Below, piece after piece: positions 1 through 7,230 of a stretch of DNA of 44,120 nucleotides; position 1 is the stretch's first letter, and each line of letters starts with the position of its first letter. The position numbers were made by a program, and so were the translations under genes. The stretch covers positions 1 to 44,120 of the forward strand of contig SXIH01000009.1 of assembly GCA_005772895.1 (NCBI GenBank). The letters are read 5' to 3'. The notes under the pieces were generated by a model that had not been told where the DNA came from, did no database searches, and was given only the letters and a program-made list of their open reading frames with translations. This stretch comes from Bacteroidota bacterium (lineage in GTDB: Bacteria; Bacteroidota; Bacteroidia; 2-12-FULL-35-15).

Positions 1-72
1 AGTGGTCGATTGCGGCAGTCTTGAAAACTGTTGACTGTAATAGGTCCGGGGGTTCGAATCCCTCTTTCTCCG
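1..72 (+). tRNA. tRNA-Ser (UGA anticodon), 5' end cut by window start
   Basis: The anticodon arm carries TGA in the context CTTGAAA. A long variable arm follows, as expected for a class II tRNA. The T-arm GGGGG-TTCGAAT-CCCTC (48-64) and the 3' acceptor strand TTTCTCC (65-71) with discriminator G72 are intact. The 5' acceptor strand and most of the D-stem lie before the window. CCA is not encoded. Confidence 0.93.
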
Positions 73-89
73 CTGATTTTATCAGATGA

Positions 90-113
90 AGCCCCACATA
101 TTGTGGGGCTTTT
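90..113 (+). terminator. Rho-independent terminator after tRNA-Ser
   Basis: A perfect 9-bp stem AGCCCCACA / TGTGGGGCT with the 3-nt loop TAT is followed by TTTC. It lies 18 nt after the tRNA 3' end and before the next promoter, so it probably ends the tRNA transcript. Confidence 0.8.
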
Positions 114-156
114 CATTTCTGGTAATTAAAAAAGTGTAAAAAATAGTTTAATTCCT

Positions 157-164
157 TAACTTTG
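157..164 (+). promoter_or_regulatory. Bacteroidota-type promoter -7 element (TAACTTTG)
   Basis: TAACTTTG matches the Bacteroidota -7 consensus TAnnTTTG and lies about 40 nt before the GWxTD gene start. The expected -33 TTG is not clearly present (GTG at 134-136), so the call rests on the -7 element and its position. Confidence 0.5.
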
Positions 165-203
165 CTCTAATCCCCGTCATGTGTATAAAAGCACAAAAAA
201 CGA

Positions 204-1712
204 ATGGTTATGAAAAAGTACCTGATTATCTTTAGTTTACCCTTTCTTTTAATAGCAAATAGCCTTTCAGCATCAAATGTAACGGCATATTTGACTTATG
301 GCACATTTTCAACACCGGCAAAAGGCCCATACCTGGAAACTTACCTTTCTGTAATAGGAAATTCATTAAAATTTGTAAAAAATACAAATGGAAAGTTTCA
401 AGGTGCAGTCGACATTTCTGTAGCCTTTAAACAAAACGGAGAGATAAAAAATGCCCAAAAGTACTCATTGATCAGCCCCGAAACTGACGATACTGTAAAA
501 GGAGTTCCCAATTTTATTGATCAACAACGATATGTTTTGGCAAATGGAGCTTATGATATGGAATTATCCATTGCCGATAAAAATAATCCGGGCGAAAAAC
601 CATTTGTTACAACTGTGCCAATTAAAATTGAATTTCCTGAAATAATAATGGGAATTTCAAGCATTCAATTACTTGAATCGTATGTTAAAGCAACGTCTCC
701 TACAATACTTACAAAAAGTGGTTACGATTTAATGCCATACGTTTCTAATTATTATCCTGAAAACATTACACGGTTAAAGTTTTACGCAGAAATGTATCAG
801 GCAAAAAAAATATTGGGAGAAGGTGAAAAATTAATTGTGACATATTATTTAGAGTCGTATGAAAGTAAAGTTCGTTTATCTGATTATAACGGGTTTAACA
901 AACAAGTAGCAAATGATGTAAATATTCTTTTATCAGAATTTAATATTGAATCCTTGCCTTCCGGAAACTACAATTTAGTAGTAGAGGTAAGAGACAAAGA
1001 AAATAAAATACAGGCTCAACAGAAGTCATTTATTCAGAGAACAAATAAGCCGGCTGCATTGAGTTTTGATGATATTAAAACAATTGCAATTACCAACACT
1101 TTTGTAAGTAATTATAAGAAGATTGATTCGATAAGATATTACATTAAATGTTTACGTCCGATTTCCAGTTCAAGCGAAATTCAGTTTGCCGAAAATCAAT
1201 TGAAAGGAAATGAATTGGAATTGATGCAGCAATATTTTTATAATTTTTGGAAATCCAGAAATGCACTTTCTCCGGAAATGGCTTGGTTAGATTATTATCA
1301 GGAGGTAATGAAAGTAAACAAAGAATTTGGTACGTACGGATTAAAAGGATTTGATAGCGACAGAGGAAGAGTTTATTTACAGTACGGACCACCGGATCAA
1401 AGAACAAAAAATAATTCGGAGCCTAGTGCTTATCCTTATGAAATATGGGAATATTACACTTTAGTTGACAAAACACAAATAATAAATAACCCCGGAAACA
1501 GACAATCGAGCAAAAATTTTGTTTTCTATAATCCGGATTTAGTGACAAATAAGTATACTTTAATTCACTCTGAAGCGCGTGGAGAAATCAACAATGTCAG
1601 ATGGAGATTATTGCTGCACAAGAGAGATACACAATCTCCTGATTTAGATAATGAAAGTGTTCCTACCCAATATGGGGGGAATGCAGATGATAATTTTAAT
1701 AATCCACGATAA
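204..1712 (+). CDS. GWxTD domain-containing secreted protein
   Basis: A 502-residue protein with a Sec-type signal peptide (MKKYLIIFSLPFLLIANSLSA) followed by long beta-rich stretches. The C-terminal third, roughly residues 345-500, matches the GWxTD domain known in Bacteroidota: a helix with FYNFWKSRN, then YYQEVMKVNKEFG, GFDSDRGRVYLQYGPPDQR and YPYEIWEYY, ending with the usual DDNFNNPR tail. The biochemical function of the family is not established; a cell-envelope location is inferred from the signal peptide. Starts at 204 and 210 are both in frame; starting at 210 gives the cleaner signal peptide MKKYL. A -7 promoter element lies just upstream. A glycosyltransferase gene follows after 19 nt and is probably co-transcribed. 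Confidence 0.85.
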   Translation: MVMKKYLIIFSLPFLLIANSLSASNVTAYLTYGTFSTPAKGPYLETYLSVIGNSLKFVKNTNGKFQGAVDISVAFKQNGEIKNAQKYSLISPETDDTVKGVPNFIDQQRYVLANGAYDMELSIADKNNPGEKPFVTTVPIKIEFPEIIMGISSIQLLESYVKATSPTILTKSGYDLMPYVSNYYPENITRLKFYAEMYQAKKILGEGEKLIVTYYLESYESKVRLSDYNGFNKQVANDVNILLSEFNIESLPSGNYNLVVEVRDKENKIQAQQKSFIQRTNKPAALSFDDIKTIAITNTFVSNYKKIDSIRYYIKCLRPISSSSEIQFAENQLKGNELELMQQYFYNFWKSRNALSPEMAWLDYYQEVMKVNKEFGTYGLKGFDSDRGRVYLQYGPPDQRTKNNSEPSAYPYEIWEYYTLVDKTQIINNPGNRQSSKNFVFYNPDLVTNKYTLIHSEARGEINNVRWRLLLHKRDTQSPDLDNESVPTQYGGNADDNFNNPR

Positions 1713-1731
1713 ATTAGAATCCAATCACTTT

Positions 1732-2763
1732 ATGAAGGTTGCAGTTGTCATTTTAAATTGGAATGGTAAAAAATTTCTTGAGAAGTTTCTTCCTTCCGTT
1801 TTTGAATACAATTCTTCTATAGCTGAAATCATAGTAGCGGATAACGCTTCAACTGACGATTCAATTACTTTCCTGAAAAGTACTTATCCAAAAGTCCGGA
1901 TAATTCAAAATGACGATAATGGTGGTTTTGCAAAAGGATATAACGATGCTTTAAAATTTGTAGAAGCTGAATATTATGTGCTTTTAAATTCGGATGTAGA
2001 AGTCACTCCCAATTGGATAGATGCTGTAATCAAACTGATGGATAGTAATAAATCCGTTGCTGCCTGTCAACCAAAAATAAAAGCATTTGACAATAAAAAA
2101 GCATTTGAATATGCAGGTGCAGCAGGCGGATTTATTGATAAATATGGATATCCGTTTTGCAGAGGAAGAATTTTAGATACGCTTGAAGAAGACAAAGGCC
2201 AATACAATGATGAAAGAGAAATTTTTTGGGCTACCGGAGCATGTTTGTTTGTGCGTTCGGAATGCTATCACAAAGTGAATGGTTTTGATGAAGATTTTTT
2301 TGCTCACATGGAGGAAATTGATTTGTGCTGGAGACTTAAAAACCTTGGATATAAAATTATGTATTGTCCGGATTCCACTGTTTATCACGTTGGAGGAGGG
2401 ACACTTAATAAAACAAGTCCGAAAAAAACATATTTAAACTTCAGAAATAATTTGATTTTACTTTGCAAAAATCATCCACCGCAATATTTCTTGTTAAAAT
2501 TAAAATGGAGAATGATATTGGATGGAGTAGCAGGGATCAAGTTTTTGTTATCCGGACAGTTTCCTCATTTTATTGCGGTGTTGAAAGCTCACTTCAGTTT
2601 CTATGGAAATATTGGAGCAATACTTAGAAAAAGAAAGGTGCTAAAAGCAAATGTAAAAACGTATACCACCACAGCCGTATATCTGCACAGCATTATTGCT
2701 GATTATTATATCAGAGGAAAAAGAACCTTTAAGGAAATTGATTTGAAGGATAGATTTTTGTAG
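1732..2763 (+). CDS. Glycosyltransferase family 2
   Basis: A 343-residue GT-A fold transferase, probably acting at the inner face of the membrane on a nucleotide-sugar donor. It opens with the family-2 signature VAVVILNWNGKKFL and VADNASTDDS. The metal-binding region is LLNSDVEV (near residues 84-91), and the acceptor-side motif is HMEEIDLCWRLKNLGYKI. The reading frame runs open back to 1651, but those extra 27 codons overlap the GWxTD gene and precede the canonical first strand, so I place the start at ATG 1732. Acceptor and sugar cannot be told from sequence. Similar rhamnosyl-type GT2 enzymes often modify surface polysaccharides, but that is only inference here. Confidence 0.88.
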   Translation: MKVAVVILNWNGKKFLEKFLPSVFEYNSSIAEIIVADNASTDDSITFLKSTYPKVRIIQNDDNGGFAKGYNDALKFVEAEYYVLLNSDVEVTPNWIDAVIKLMDSNKSVAACQPKIKAFDNKKAFEYAGAAGGFIDKYGYPFCRGRILDTLEEDKGQYNDEREIFWATGACLFVRSECYHKVNGFDEDFFAHMEEIDLCWRLKNLGYKIMYCPDSTVYHVGGGTLNKTSPKKTYLNFRNNLILLCKNHPPQYFLLKLKWRMILDGVAGIKFLLSGQFPHFIAVLKAHFSFYGNIGAILRKRKVLKANVKTYTTTAVYLHSIIADYYIRGKRTFKEIDLKDRFL

Positions 2764-2778
2764 CGATATTAACCCTGA

Positions 2779-2962
2779 ATATATCGTCCCTACGGGACTT
2801 TGCGTTGTTCCCCATATTTTATTTATCTATATTTCATCCCTACGGGATTGTTATGAAAGTTAGTAATCGAATTTATAAGATTGTCAATTGTCCCGTAGGG
2901 ACAATATATTGGTAGTAAAATAATATCACGCATAATTTAAAGTCCCGTAGGGACGATATATT
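2779..2962. repeat. Cluster of four REP-like TCCCTACGGGA hairpins
   Basis: Four short palindromes fill the gap after the glycosyltransferase: GTCCC-TAC-GGGAC (2786-2798), ATCCC-TAC-GGGAT (2836-2848), ATTGTCCC-GTA-GGGACAAT (2887-2905) and GTCCC-GTA-GGGAC (2942-2954). The first two are in one orientation, with an ATAT-rich head before the hairpin. The last two are inverted, with that head after it. The first and last copies are reverse complements over more than 20 nt. The arrangement resembles a bacterial interspersed mosaic element; it also lies where transcripts from both sides converge. Confidence 0.8.
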
Positions 2963-2981
2963 TTCAAGAAAATCTTATTCT

Positions 2982-3395
2982 TTAAGCAAAGCTCTCCACC
3001 GCCAATCTGTAAGAATCCATTCCAAACCCTGAAATAGAGCCTTTACATTTAGGTGCAATCAAAGAAGTGTGTCTGAAATCTTCACGGGCAAATACATTGG
3101 AAATATGAACTTCAATAACAGGGGTTTTTATGGAAGCAATTGCATCGCGTAAAGCAACAGATGTATGCGTATAACCACCAGCATTAATAATTATCCCATC
3201 AAAAGAAAAACCTACTTCATGCAGTTTATTGATTAATTCACCTTCTACGTTGCTTTGGTAGTATACCAAATCAATACTTGCGAATTTCTTTTTCAAATCA
3301 TTAAAATAGGCTTCAAAAGTCTGACTGCCGTAAACATCTGTTTCACGAGTACCTAATAAATTAAGGTTGGGGCCGTTTATAATGATGAGCTTCAC
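2982..3395 (-). CDS. aroQ: 3-dehydroquinate dehydratase, type II
   Basis: A 137-residue type II dehydroquinase, which converts 3-dehydroquinate to 3-dehydroshikimate in the shikimate pathway feeding aromatic amino acids. The family motifs are all present: GPNLNLLGTRE with Arg17, Tyr22 in VYGSQTF, NAGGYTHTSVALRDA (Asn71, His77), EVHISNVFAREDFRHTS (His97, Arg108). Length is close to the family norm of about 145. The start is GTG at 3393-3395. It is divergent from xerD, with a TATATTTG -7 element on the minus strand about 40 nt upstream. Supply of chorismate links it functionally to the trp operon at the other end of the window, though the two are not in one operon. Confidence 0.95.
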   Translation of the reverse strand: MKLIIINGPNLNLLGTRETDVYGSQTFEAYFNDLKKKFASIDLVYYQSNVEGELINKLHEVGFSFDGIIINAGGYTHTSVALRDAIASIKTPVIEVHISNVFAREDFRHTSLIAPKCKGSISGFGMDSYRLAVESFA

Positions 3396-3436
3396 TTAGT
3401 TGTTAGTTATGCTTTGTTAGTTATTTGTTCTTTTGG

Positions 3437-3444
3437 CAAATATA
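3437..3444 (-). promoter_or_regulatory. Promoter -7 element (TATATTTG) for aroQ
   Basis: On the minus strand this reads TATATTTG, an exact TAnnTTTG match, 41 nt before the aroQ GTG. The nearest upstream TTG (minus strand, 3471-3473) is 26 nt away, longer than the usual spacing, so the -33 is uncertain. Confidence 0.5.
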
Positions 3445-3516
3445 AGTGAAAAATCCGTTTGCTATTTTTACAAAAGTCTAATTTACCCTTTTAACTAAAT
3501 TACTTAATTAACTAAA

Positions 3517-4416
3517 TTGAACTGGAATGTTTACATAAAAGGGTTTAAATCCTTTTTGTCTTTGGAAAAATCTTTATCAGAGAACTCCATTGAAGCCTAT
3601 TTGCATGATGTAAATAAGTTTGTCCAGTTTCTGGAATTCCAAAAATACGATCTTTCACCAAAAGATATTCAATTAAAACACCTCCAGGAATTTGTTCAAT
3701 GGGTGAATGAATTAGGGATGACTGCTACTTCACAAGCCCGGTTGATTAGCGGAATTAAAGGTTTTTATAAATATTTATTATTAGAAAATGTATTAAGTGT
3801 TGACCCAACTGCTTTATTAGAAGCTCCACGATTGGCCAGAAAACTACCGGATACTTTGAGTTTAGATGAAATCAATAAAATAATTGATGCGATTGATTTA
3901 AGCAGGAAAGGCGGACAAAGAAACAAGGCAATGCTTGAAACATTATATAGCTGTGGATTGCGAGTAAGCGAATTGGTGAATTTAAAAATCTCGAATTTAT
4001 TTTTTAATGAAGATTATATTAAAGTTACTGGAAAAGGAGACAAGGAACGACTTGTACCCATTGGAAGTGTGGCAATAAAGCAGATTGAAATTTACAAGGA
4101 TGAAGTAAGATGTCACCTTGCAATAAAAAAAGACCAGGAAGATTTTTTGTTTTTAAATAACAGAGGAAGTAAAATTTCCAGAATTCATGTATTTACAACA
4201 ATAAAGCAATTAGCGTTTAAAGCAAGAATAAAAAAGAAAATCAGTCCACATACCTTCCGGCATTCTTTCGCATCTCATTTAATTGAAGGAGGCGCTGATT
4301 TAAGGGCTGTACAAGAAATGTTAGGACATGAATCAATAACTACAACAGAGATATACACTCACCTCGACAGAGATTATCTGAGAGAAGCAATAATCCGCTT
4401 TCATCCTAGATCATAA
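3517..4416 (+). CDS. xerD: Tyrosine recombinase XerD-like
   Basis: A 299-residue site-specific recombinase of the XerC/XerD class that resolves chromosome dimers at dif. An N-terminal SAM-like core-binding domain (about 1-105) precedes the catalytic domain. Every catalytic residue is visible: Arg149 (LRVSELVNL), Lys173 (GKGDKERLVP), His245 and Arg248 (HTFRHSFASHL), His271 (LGHESITTTEIYTHL) and Tyr280. The length equals that of Escherichia coli XerD. The start is TTG at 3517: the next upstream in-frame codons reach a TAA at 3505, and no ATG lies early enough to keep the first helix. No nearby mobile-element boundaries are seen, so it is read as the housekeeping enzyme; the choice of XerD over XerC is by overall resemblance only. 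Confidence 0.9.
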   Translation: MNWNVYIKGFKSFLSLEKSLSENSIEAYLHDVNKFVQFLEFQKYDLSPKDIQLKHLQEFVQWVNELGMTATSQARLISGIKGFYKYLLLENVLSVDPTALLEAPRLARKLPDTLSLDEINKIIDAIDLSRKGGQRNKAMLETLYSCGLRVSELVNLKISNLFFNEDYIKVTGKGDKERLVPIGSVAIKQIEIYKDEVRCHLAIKKDQEDFLFLNNRGSKISRIHVFTTIKQLAFKARIKKKISPHTFRHSFASHLIEGGADLRAVQEMLGHESITTTEIYTHLDRDYLREAIIRFHPRS

Positions 4417-4429
4417 TACTTTCAAAGTG

Positions 4430-4927
4430 TTACTTATCACCTTTTGGACCTTTAGTGTCTCTCAACTTATCAATCAACACTTTTTTGAATTGCTCTTCAG
4501 CATTGTAAAGCCGTGACACTTTTTTGATTGGCAAAACCGCTTTAAATTTTACGTTGTATTCTTTTTGTAAGTCAAGCTCTTTCTGACGAAATGCTAAATC
4601 GTTTTCAATTGCTTGTTCCACTTCTTTATCGGTTAAATCTTCAAAATTCTTTTTTGCTTCACGTTCATCTTGTCTGCGTTTTTTACGCAGTTCCTGCAAT
4701 TTATCGCTGTACTGATTGTAAACAGGCCAGAATTTTTGTGCTTCATCCGGAGTTAAGTCGAGCTTTGTTGTTAAAAATGCGATTTTCATCGATTCGATGT
4801 TATCGTTTTTTTCTTGTTTACGTTCGCCTTTTTCTTTTGGCGGAGGACCCATTGGCTGTGAATAGCTTATGCCTACTAATGAAATGAAGGCAAGGACAAG
4901 AATGGTCTTTAGAGCAGATGTTTTCAT
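4430..4927 (-). CDS. Periplasmic Spy/CpxP-like protein, last gene of ECF sigma operon
   Basis: A 165-residue secreted protein: signal peptide 1-23 (MKTSALKTILVLAFISLVG, cleaved near SYSQ), a short Pro/Lys linker, then charged helices including LDLTPDEAQKFWPVYNQY and ELRKKRRQDEREAKKNF. The helix-rich build with an LTPDEAxKF element resembles the Spy/CpxP periplasmic chaperone-like group, which in Bacteroidota is often encoded beside ECF sigma factors. It lies downstream of a sigma factor and a one-pass membrane protein in the same direction, consistent with an envelope-stress circuit. The function is inferred from this resemblance and position; the match to classic LTxxQ motifs is loose. Confidence 0.7.
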   Translation of the reverse strand: MKTSALKTILVLAFISLVGISYSQPMGPPPKEKGERKQEKNDNIESMKIAFLTTKLDLTPDEAQKFWPVYNQYSDKLQELRKKRRQDEREAKKNFEDLTDKEVEQAIENDLAFRQKELDLQKEYNVKFKAVLPIKKVSRLYNAEEQFKKVLIDKLRDTKGPKGDK

Positions 4928-4945
4928 TTTTTTTATATTTAATTT

Positions 4946-4992
4946 GTCACCCTGAGCTTGTCACTTCGAGCGGAGTCGAGAAGCGAAGGGCG
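4946..4992. repeat. Composite intergenic repeat (two palindromic modules, one nested)
   Basis: The outer module reads GTCACCCTGAGCTTGTC ... CGAAGGGCG. Its loop is interrupted by a second pseudo-palindrome, CTTCGAGCGGAGTCGAGAAG. It occupies the whole spacer between the Spy-like gene and the upstream membrane-protein gene, ending at the latter's stop codon. From memory, both modules resemble intergenic repeats frequent in Bacteroidota genomes; copy number could not be checked. Confidence 0.65.
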
Positions 4993-5580
4993 TTATAGTT
5001 CGTTGCTTAAATGTGATTCGTCAATATTATTATCCAGTAAATAATCTTCAATTCCGCTGTCATCTTCTGAAACACTTTCATTTTCAATAGACGCATCAGC
5101 TGTAAGATGTTCTAATATTTCCGATTCATTGATGTAGTATAAGTTATCTTCCAAAGAAAGTTCCTCAGCAACTTCAATATTTTTAATTTTGTTATTGTTG
5201 AAGTACTTAATCCCAGCAATAGCAATAAAAACGGTTACCACCAATGGAACAGCAAAACGTGGACGGAACAACAAAATCAACCATTCTAGTCCTGCTGACC
5301 TCTTTTTGCTTTCAACAACCCGCTCTTGCACAATTGTAGGAAGTTCTTCAAAATAATCTTTTGGCACTTCAAACGGGTTGTATTTATCAATACTCAAAAG
5401 AGTAGGAGCGAGTGCTTTTATTTCTTCTTCATCATCAATACGATTTTGTAGTTTAGATGTAAAAGAGTCAAAATAGGATTCAGATGGGTTGAAAGGGTTA
5501 TTGGTGCTGAGCTTCGAGAGCTTAGGAGCCATTCCTTTCAAATCATTGTCTTCATTTGATATGTTGTGATCGTCATTCAT
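4993..5580 (-). CDS. Probable anti-sigma factor, single-pass membrane protein
   Basis: A 195-residue protein with one predicted membrane helix (about residues 108-126, FRPRFAVPLVVTVFIAIAG), preceded by a roughly 107-residue acidic N-terminal part and followed by an acidic C-terminal part of about 70 residues. The N-terminal part holds two imperfect copies of one motif: LAPxLxxx...NPFxxPxxYF at about residues 17-37 and 57-77. It begins 31 nt after the ECF sigma gene. Gene order sigma, one-pass protein, periplasmic helical protein is typical of Bacteroidota sigma/anti-sigma units, so an anti-sigma role is inferred. No zinc-binding anti-sigma (HxxxCxxC) motif is present, so it is not a classical ZAS protein. 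No enzymatic domain is visible. Confidence 0.65.
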   Translation of the reverse strand: MNDDHNISNEDNDLKGMAPKLSKLSTNNPFNPSESYFDSFTSKLQNRIDDEEEIKALAPTLLSIDKYNPFEVPKDYFEELPTIVQERVVESKKRSAGLEWLILLFRPRFAVPLVVTVFIAIAGIKYFNNNKIKNIEVAEELSLEDNLYYINESEILEHLTADASIENESVSEDDSGIEDYLLDNNIDESHLSNEL

Positions 5581-5611
5581 TTTTTATTCGATACTTTTTT
5601 TCCTAAAAGGT

Positions 5612-6199
5612 TTAATCTTTTGTAAGGTAATCTTCTATTTTTTTTACAGCATGATGATAAGATGCTTTTAGCGCCCCTACGGAAGTTTCAAGGATTTTGC
5701 TCATCTCTTCATATTTCATTTCATCAAAATACTTCATGTTAAAAACAATGCGTTGCTTATCGGGCAATGTGAGTATAGCTTTCTGGAGTTTTGTTTGAAT
5801 TTCATCGCCTTTGTAATAACTGTCACTTTCCAGGTTATTCGATAAAAAAGCTGAAACATCATCCAAAGGAATTCCGGCCCGTTTTTTCTTTTGATTTAAA
5901 AAGTTTATGGATTCGTTGGTAGCAATGCGATACATCCAAGTAAAGAGTTGTGATTCTTCTTTAAAATTTCCCAGATTTCTCCAAACTTTGATGAATACAT
6001 TCTGAAGTACATCATCCGTATCATCATGGTCGATGATAATTTTGCGGATATGCCAATAAAGTCGTTTTTGGTATTCGCGAACCAATAGGTTAAATGCGTA
6101 GTTGCGCGTTTCTTCGTTACGAAACTGTTCGATAATCTCTTGGTCGAGAGCGGAGGCTTTTGAACTGCTATGTTTTATTTCACTTTCCATAGATGTCAC
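5612..6199 (-). CDS. ECF-type RNA polymerase sigma factor
   Basis: A 195-residue sigma-70 family protein with the two domains of ECF factors. Region 2 (about 40-110) contains YQKRLYWHIRKI, DDTDDVLQNVFIKVWRNL and FTWMYRIATNESINFLNQKKK. Region 4 (about 135-190) contains LPDKQRIVFNMKYFDEMKYEEMS and a recognition helix SVGALKASYHHAVKKIEDYL. Regions 1 and 3 are absent, as expected. It would recruit core RNA polymerase to a small regulon, probably envelope stress given the two genes downstream. It is preceded closely (32 nt) by the transketolase C-half gene, so it may also be transcribed from the metabolic promoter. Confidence 0.93.
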   Translation of the reverse strand: MTSMESEIKHSSSKASALDQEIIEQFRNEETRNYAFNLLVREYQKRLYWHIRKIIIDHDDTDDVLQNVFIKVWRNLGNFKEESQLFTWMYRIATNESINFLNQKKKRAGIPLDDVSAFLSNNLESDSYYKGDEIQTKLQKAILTLPDKQRIVFNMKYFDEMKYEEMSKILETSVGALKASYHHAVKKIEDYLTKD

Positions 6200-6231
6200 A
6201 AAGCCTTCCTAAAAGATTTGGTTTTGTGAGT

Positions 6232-7185
6232 TTATTTGCGTTTTAAAACCTTATTTACCGCTTCAACAATGTTCACGGCATCTAAACCATATTTTGTCAT
6301 TAATTGATCAGGTGTACCGCTTTCTCCGAAACTATCATTCACTGCCACCATTTCAATCGGAGTTGGCAACTCTCTTGCTAATAATTGTGCGATGCTGTCT
6401 CCCAATCCGCCATTCATCTGATGTTCTTCGGCAGTAACAACACATCTTGTTTTTTTAGCCGAGTTTATGACCGCAGTATTGTCTAAAGGTTTAATCGTAT
6501 GAATGTTTATTATTTCAGCGCTGATTCCTTTTGCTGCTAATTGCTCTCCTGCTTCAATAGCTTTCCATACCAAATGTCCTGTTGCGAAGATGGTAACATC
6601 GGTTCCTTCATTCAACATCACAGCTTTCCCAATCTCGAATTTTTGGTCAGATGCAGTGAAGTTCGGAACAGTTGGTCGTCCGAATCGTAAGTAAACCGGA
6701 CCTTCATGACTAGCTATAGCAATTGTAGCTGCTTTTGTTTGATTGAAATCACAAGGATTAATTACCACCATTCCAGGGAGCATTTTCATTAAACCTAAAT
6801 CTTCTAATATTTGATGTGTTGCGCCATCTTCACCAAGCGTTAGTCCGGCATGAGAAGCGCAGATTTTTACATTCTTTCCTGAGTAAGCAACTGATTGACG
6901 AATTTGGTCATAAACACGACCTGTAGAGAAGTTAGCAAAGGTTCCTGTAAAAGGGATTTTACCACCAATAGTTAAACCGGCTGCAATGCCTATCATGTTC
7001 GCTTCTGCAATACCTACTTGAAAAAATCTTTCCGGATGATCTTTTGCAAAAGCATCCATTTTTAATGAACCTGTTAAGTCGGCACACAAAGCAACAACAT
7101 TTGGGTTAGTCTTTCCTAGTTCTGATAATCCAGCTCCAAACCCTGAGCGGGTGTCTTTCTTTTCGGTAAAGGTGTATTTTTTCAT
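6232..7185 (-). CDS. Transketolase, C-terminal subunit (split enzyme)
   Basis: A 317-residue protein covering the pyrimidine-binding and C-terminal transketolase domains. Conserved stretches are VALCADLTGSLKMD, FFQVGIAEANMIGIAAGL (the glutamate that activates thiamine diphosphate), ASHAGLTLGEDGATHQILEDL, and the C-terminal domain from about residue 190 with VTAEEHQMNGGLGDSIAQLL. It corresponds to the second half of a normal transketolase of about 650 residues. The N-terminal half is encoded two genes upstream (8683-9531). The two subunits together should interconvert C5, C3, C7, C6 and C4 sugar phosphates of the non-oxidative pentose phosphate pathway. A 1-deoxyxylulose-5-phosphate synthase role is less likely because the N-half lacks that family's long insertions. 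Confidence 0.93.
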   Translation of the reverse strand: MKKYTFTEKKDTRSGFGAGLSELGKTNPNVVALCADLTGSLKMDAFAKDHPERFFQVGIAEANMIGIAAGLTIGGKIPFTGTFANFSTGRVYDQIRQSVAYSGKNVKICASHAGLTLGEDGATHQILEDLGLMKMLPGMVVINPCDFNQTKAATIAIASHEGPVYLRFGRPTVPNFTASDQKFEIGKAVMLNEGTDVTIFATGHLVWKAIEAGEQLAAKGISAEIINIHTIKPLDNTAVINSAKKTRCVVTAEEHQMNGGLGDSIAQLLARELPTPIEMVAVNDSFGESGTPDQLMTKYGLDAVNIVEAVNKVLKRK

Positions 7186-7230
7186 TTAATTTTTTATGTA
7201 GGTAATAGTTATAATATATTGTTAATCAGT

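Noticed and set aside
1651..1731. Longer N-terminus for the family 2 glycosyltransferase
   Set aside because: It would overlap the GWxTD gene and add residues before the canonical first beta strand KVAVVILNWNG.
2779..2962. CRISPR array
   Set aside because: Repeats are only 13-19 nt, palindromic, in two orientations, with irregular spacing and no cas genes.
3517..4416. Integrase of a mobile element rather than XerD
   Set aside because: Length and motifs fit XerC/XerD; no att-like repeats, tRNA target or cargo genes lie next to it.
4591..4887. Plus-strand frame opposite the Spy-like gene
   Set aside because: The minus-strand protein has a signal peptide and operon context; the plus frame has neither.
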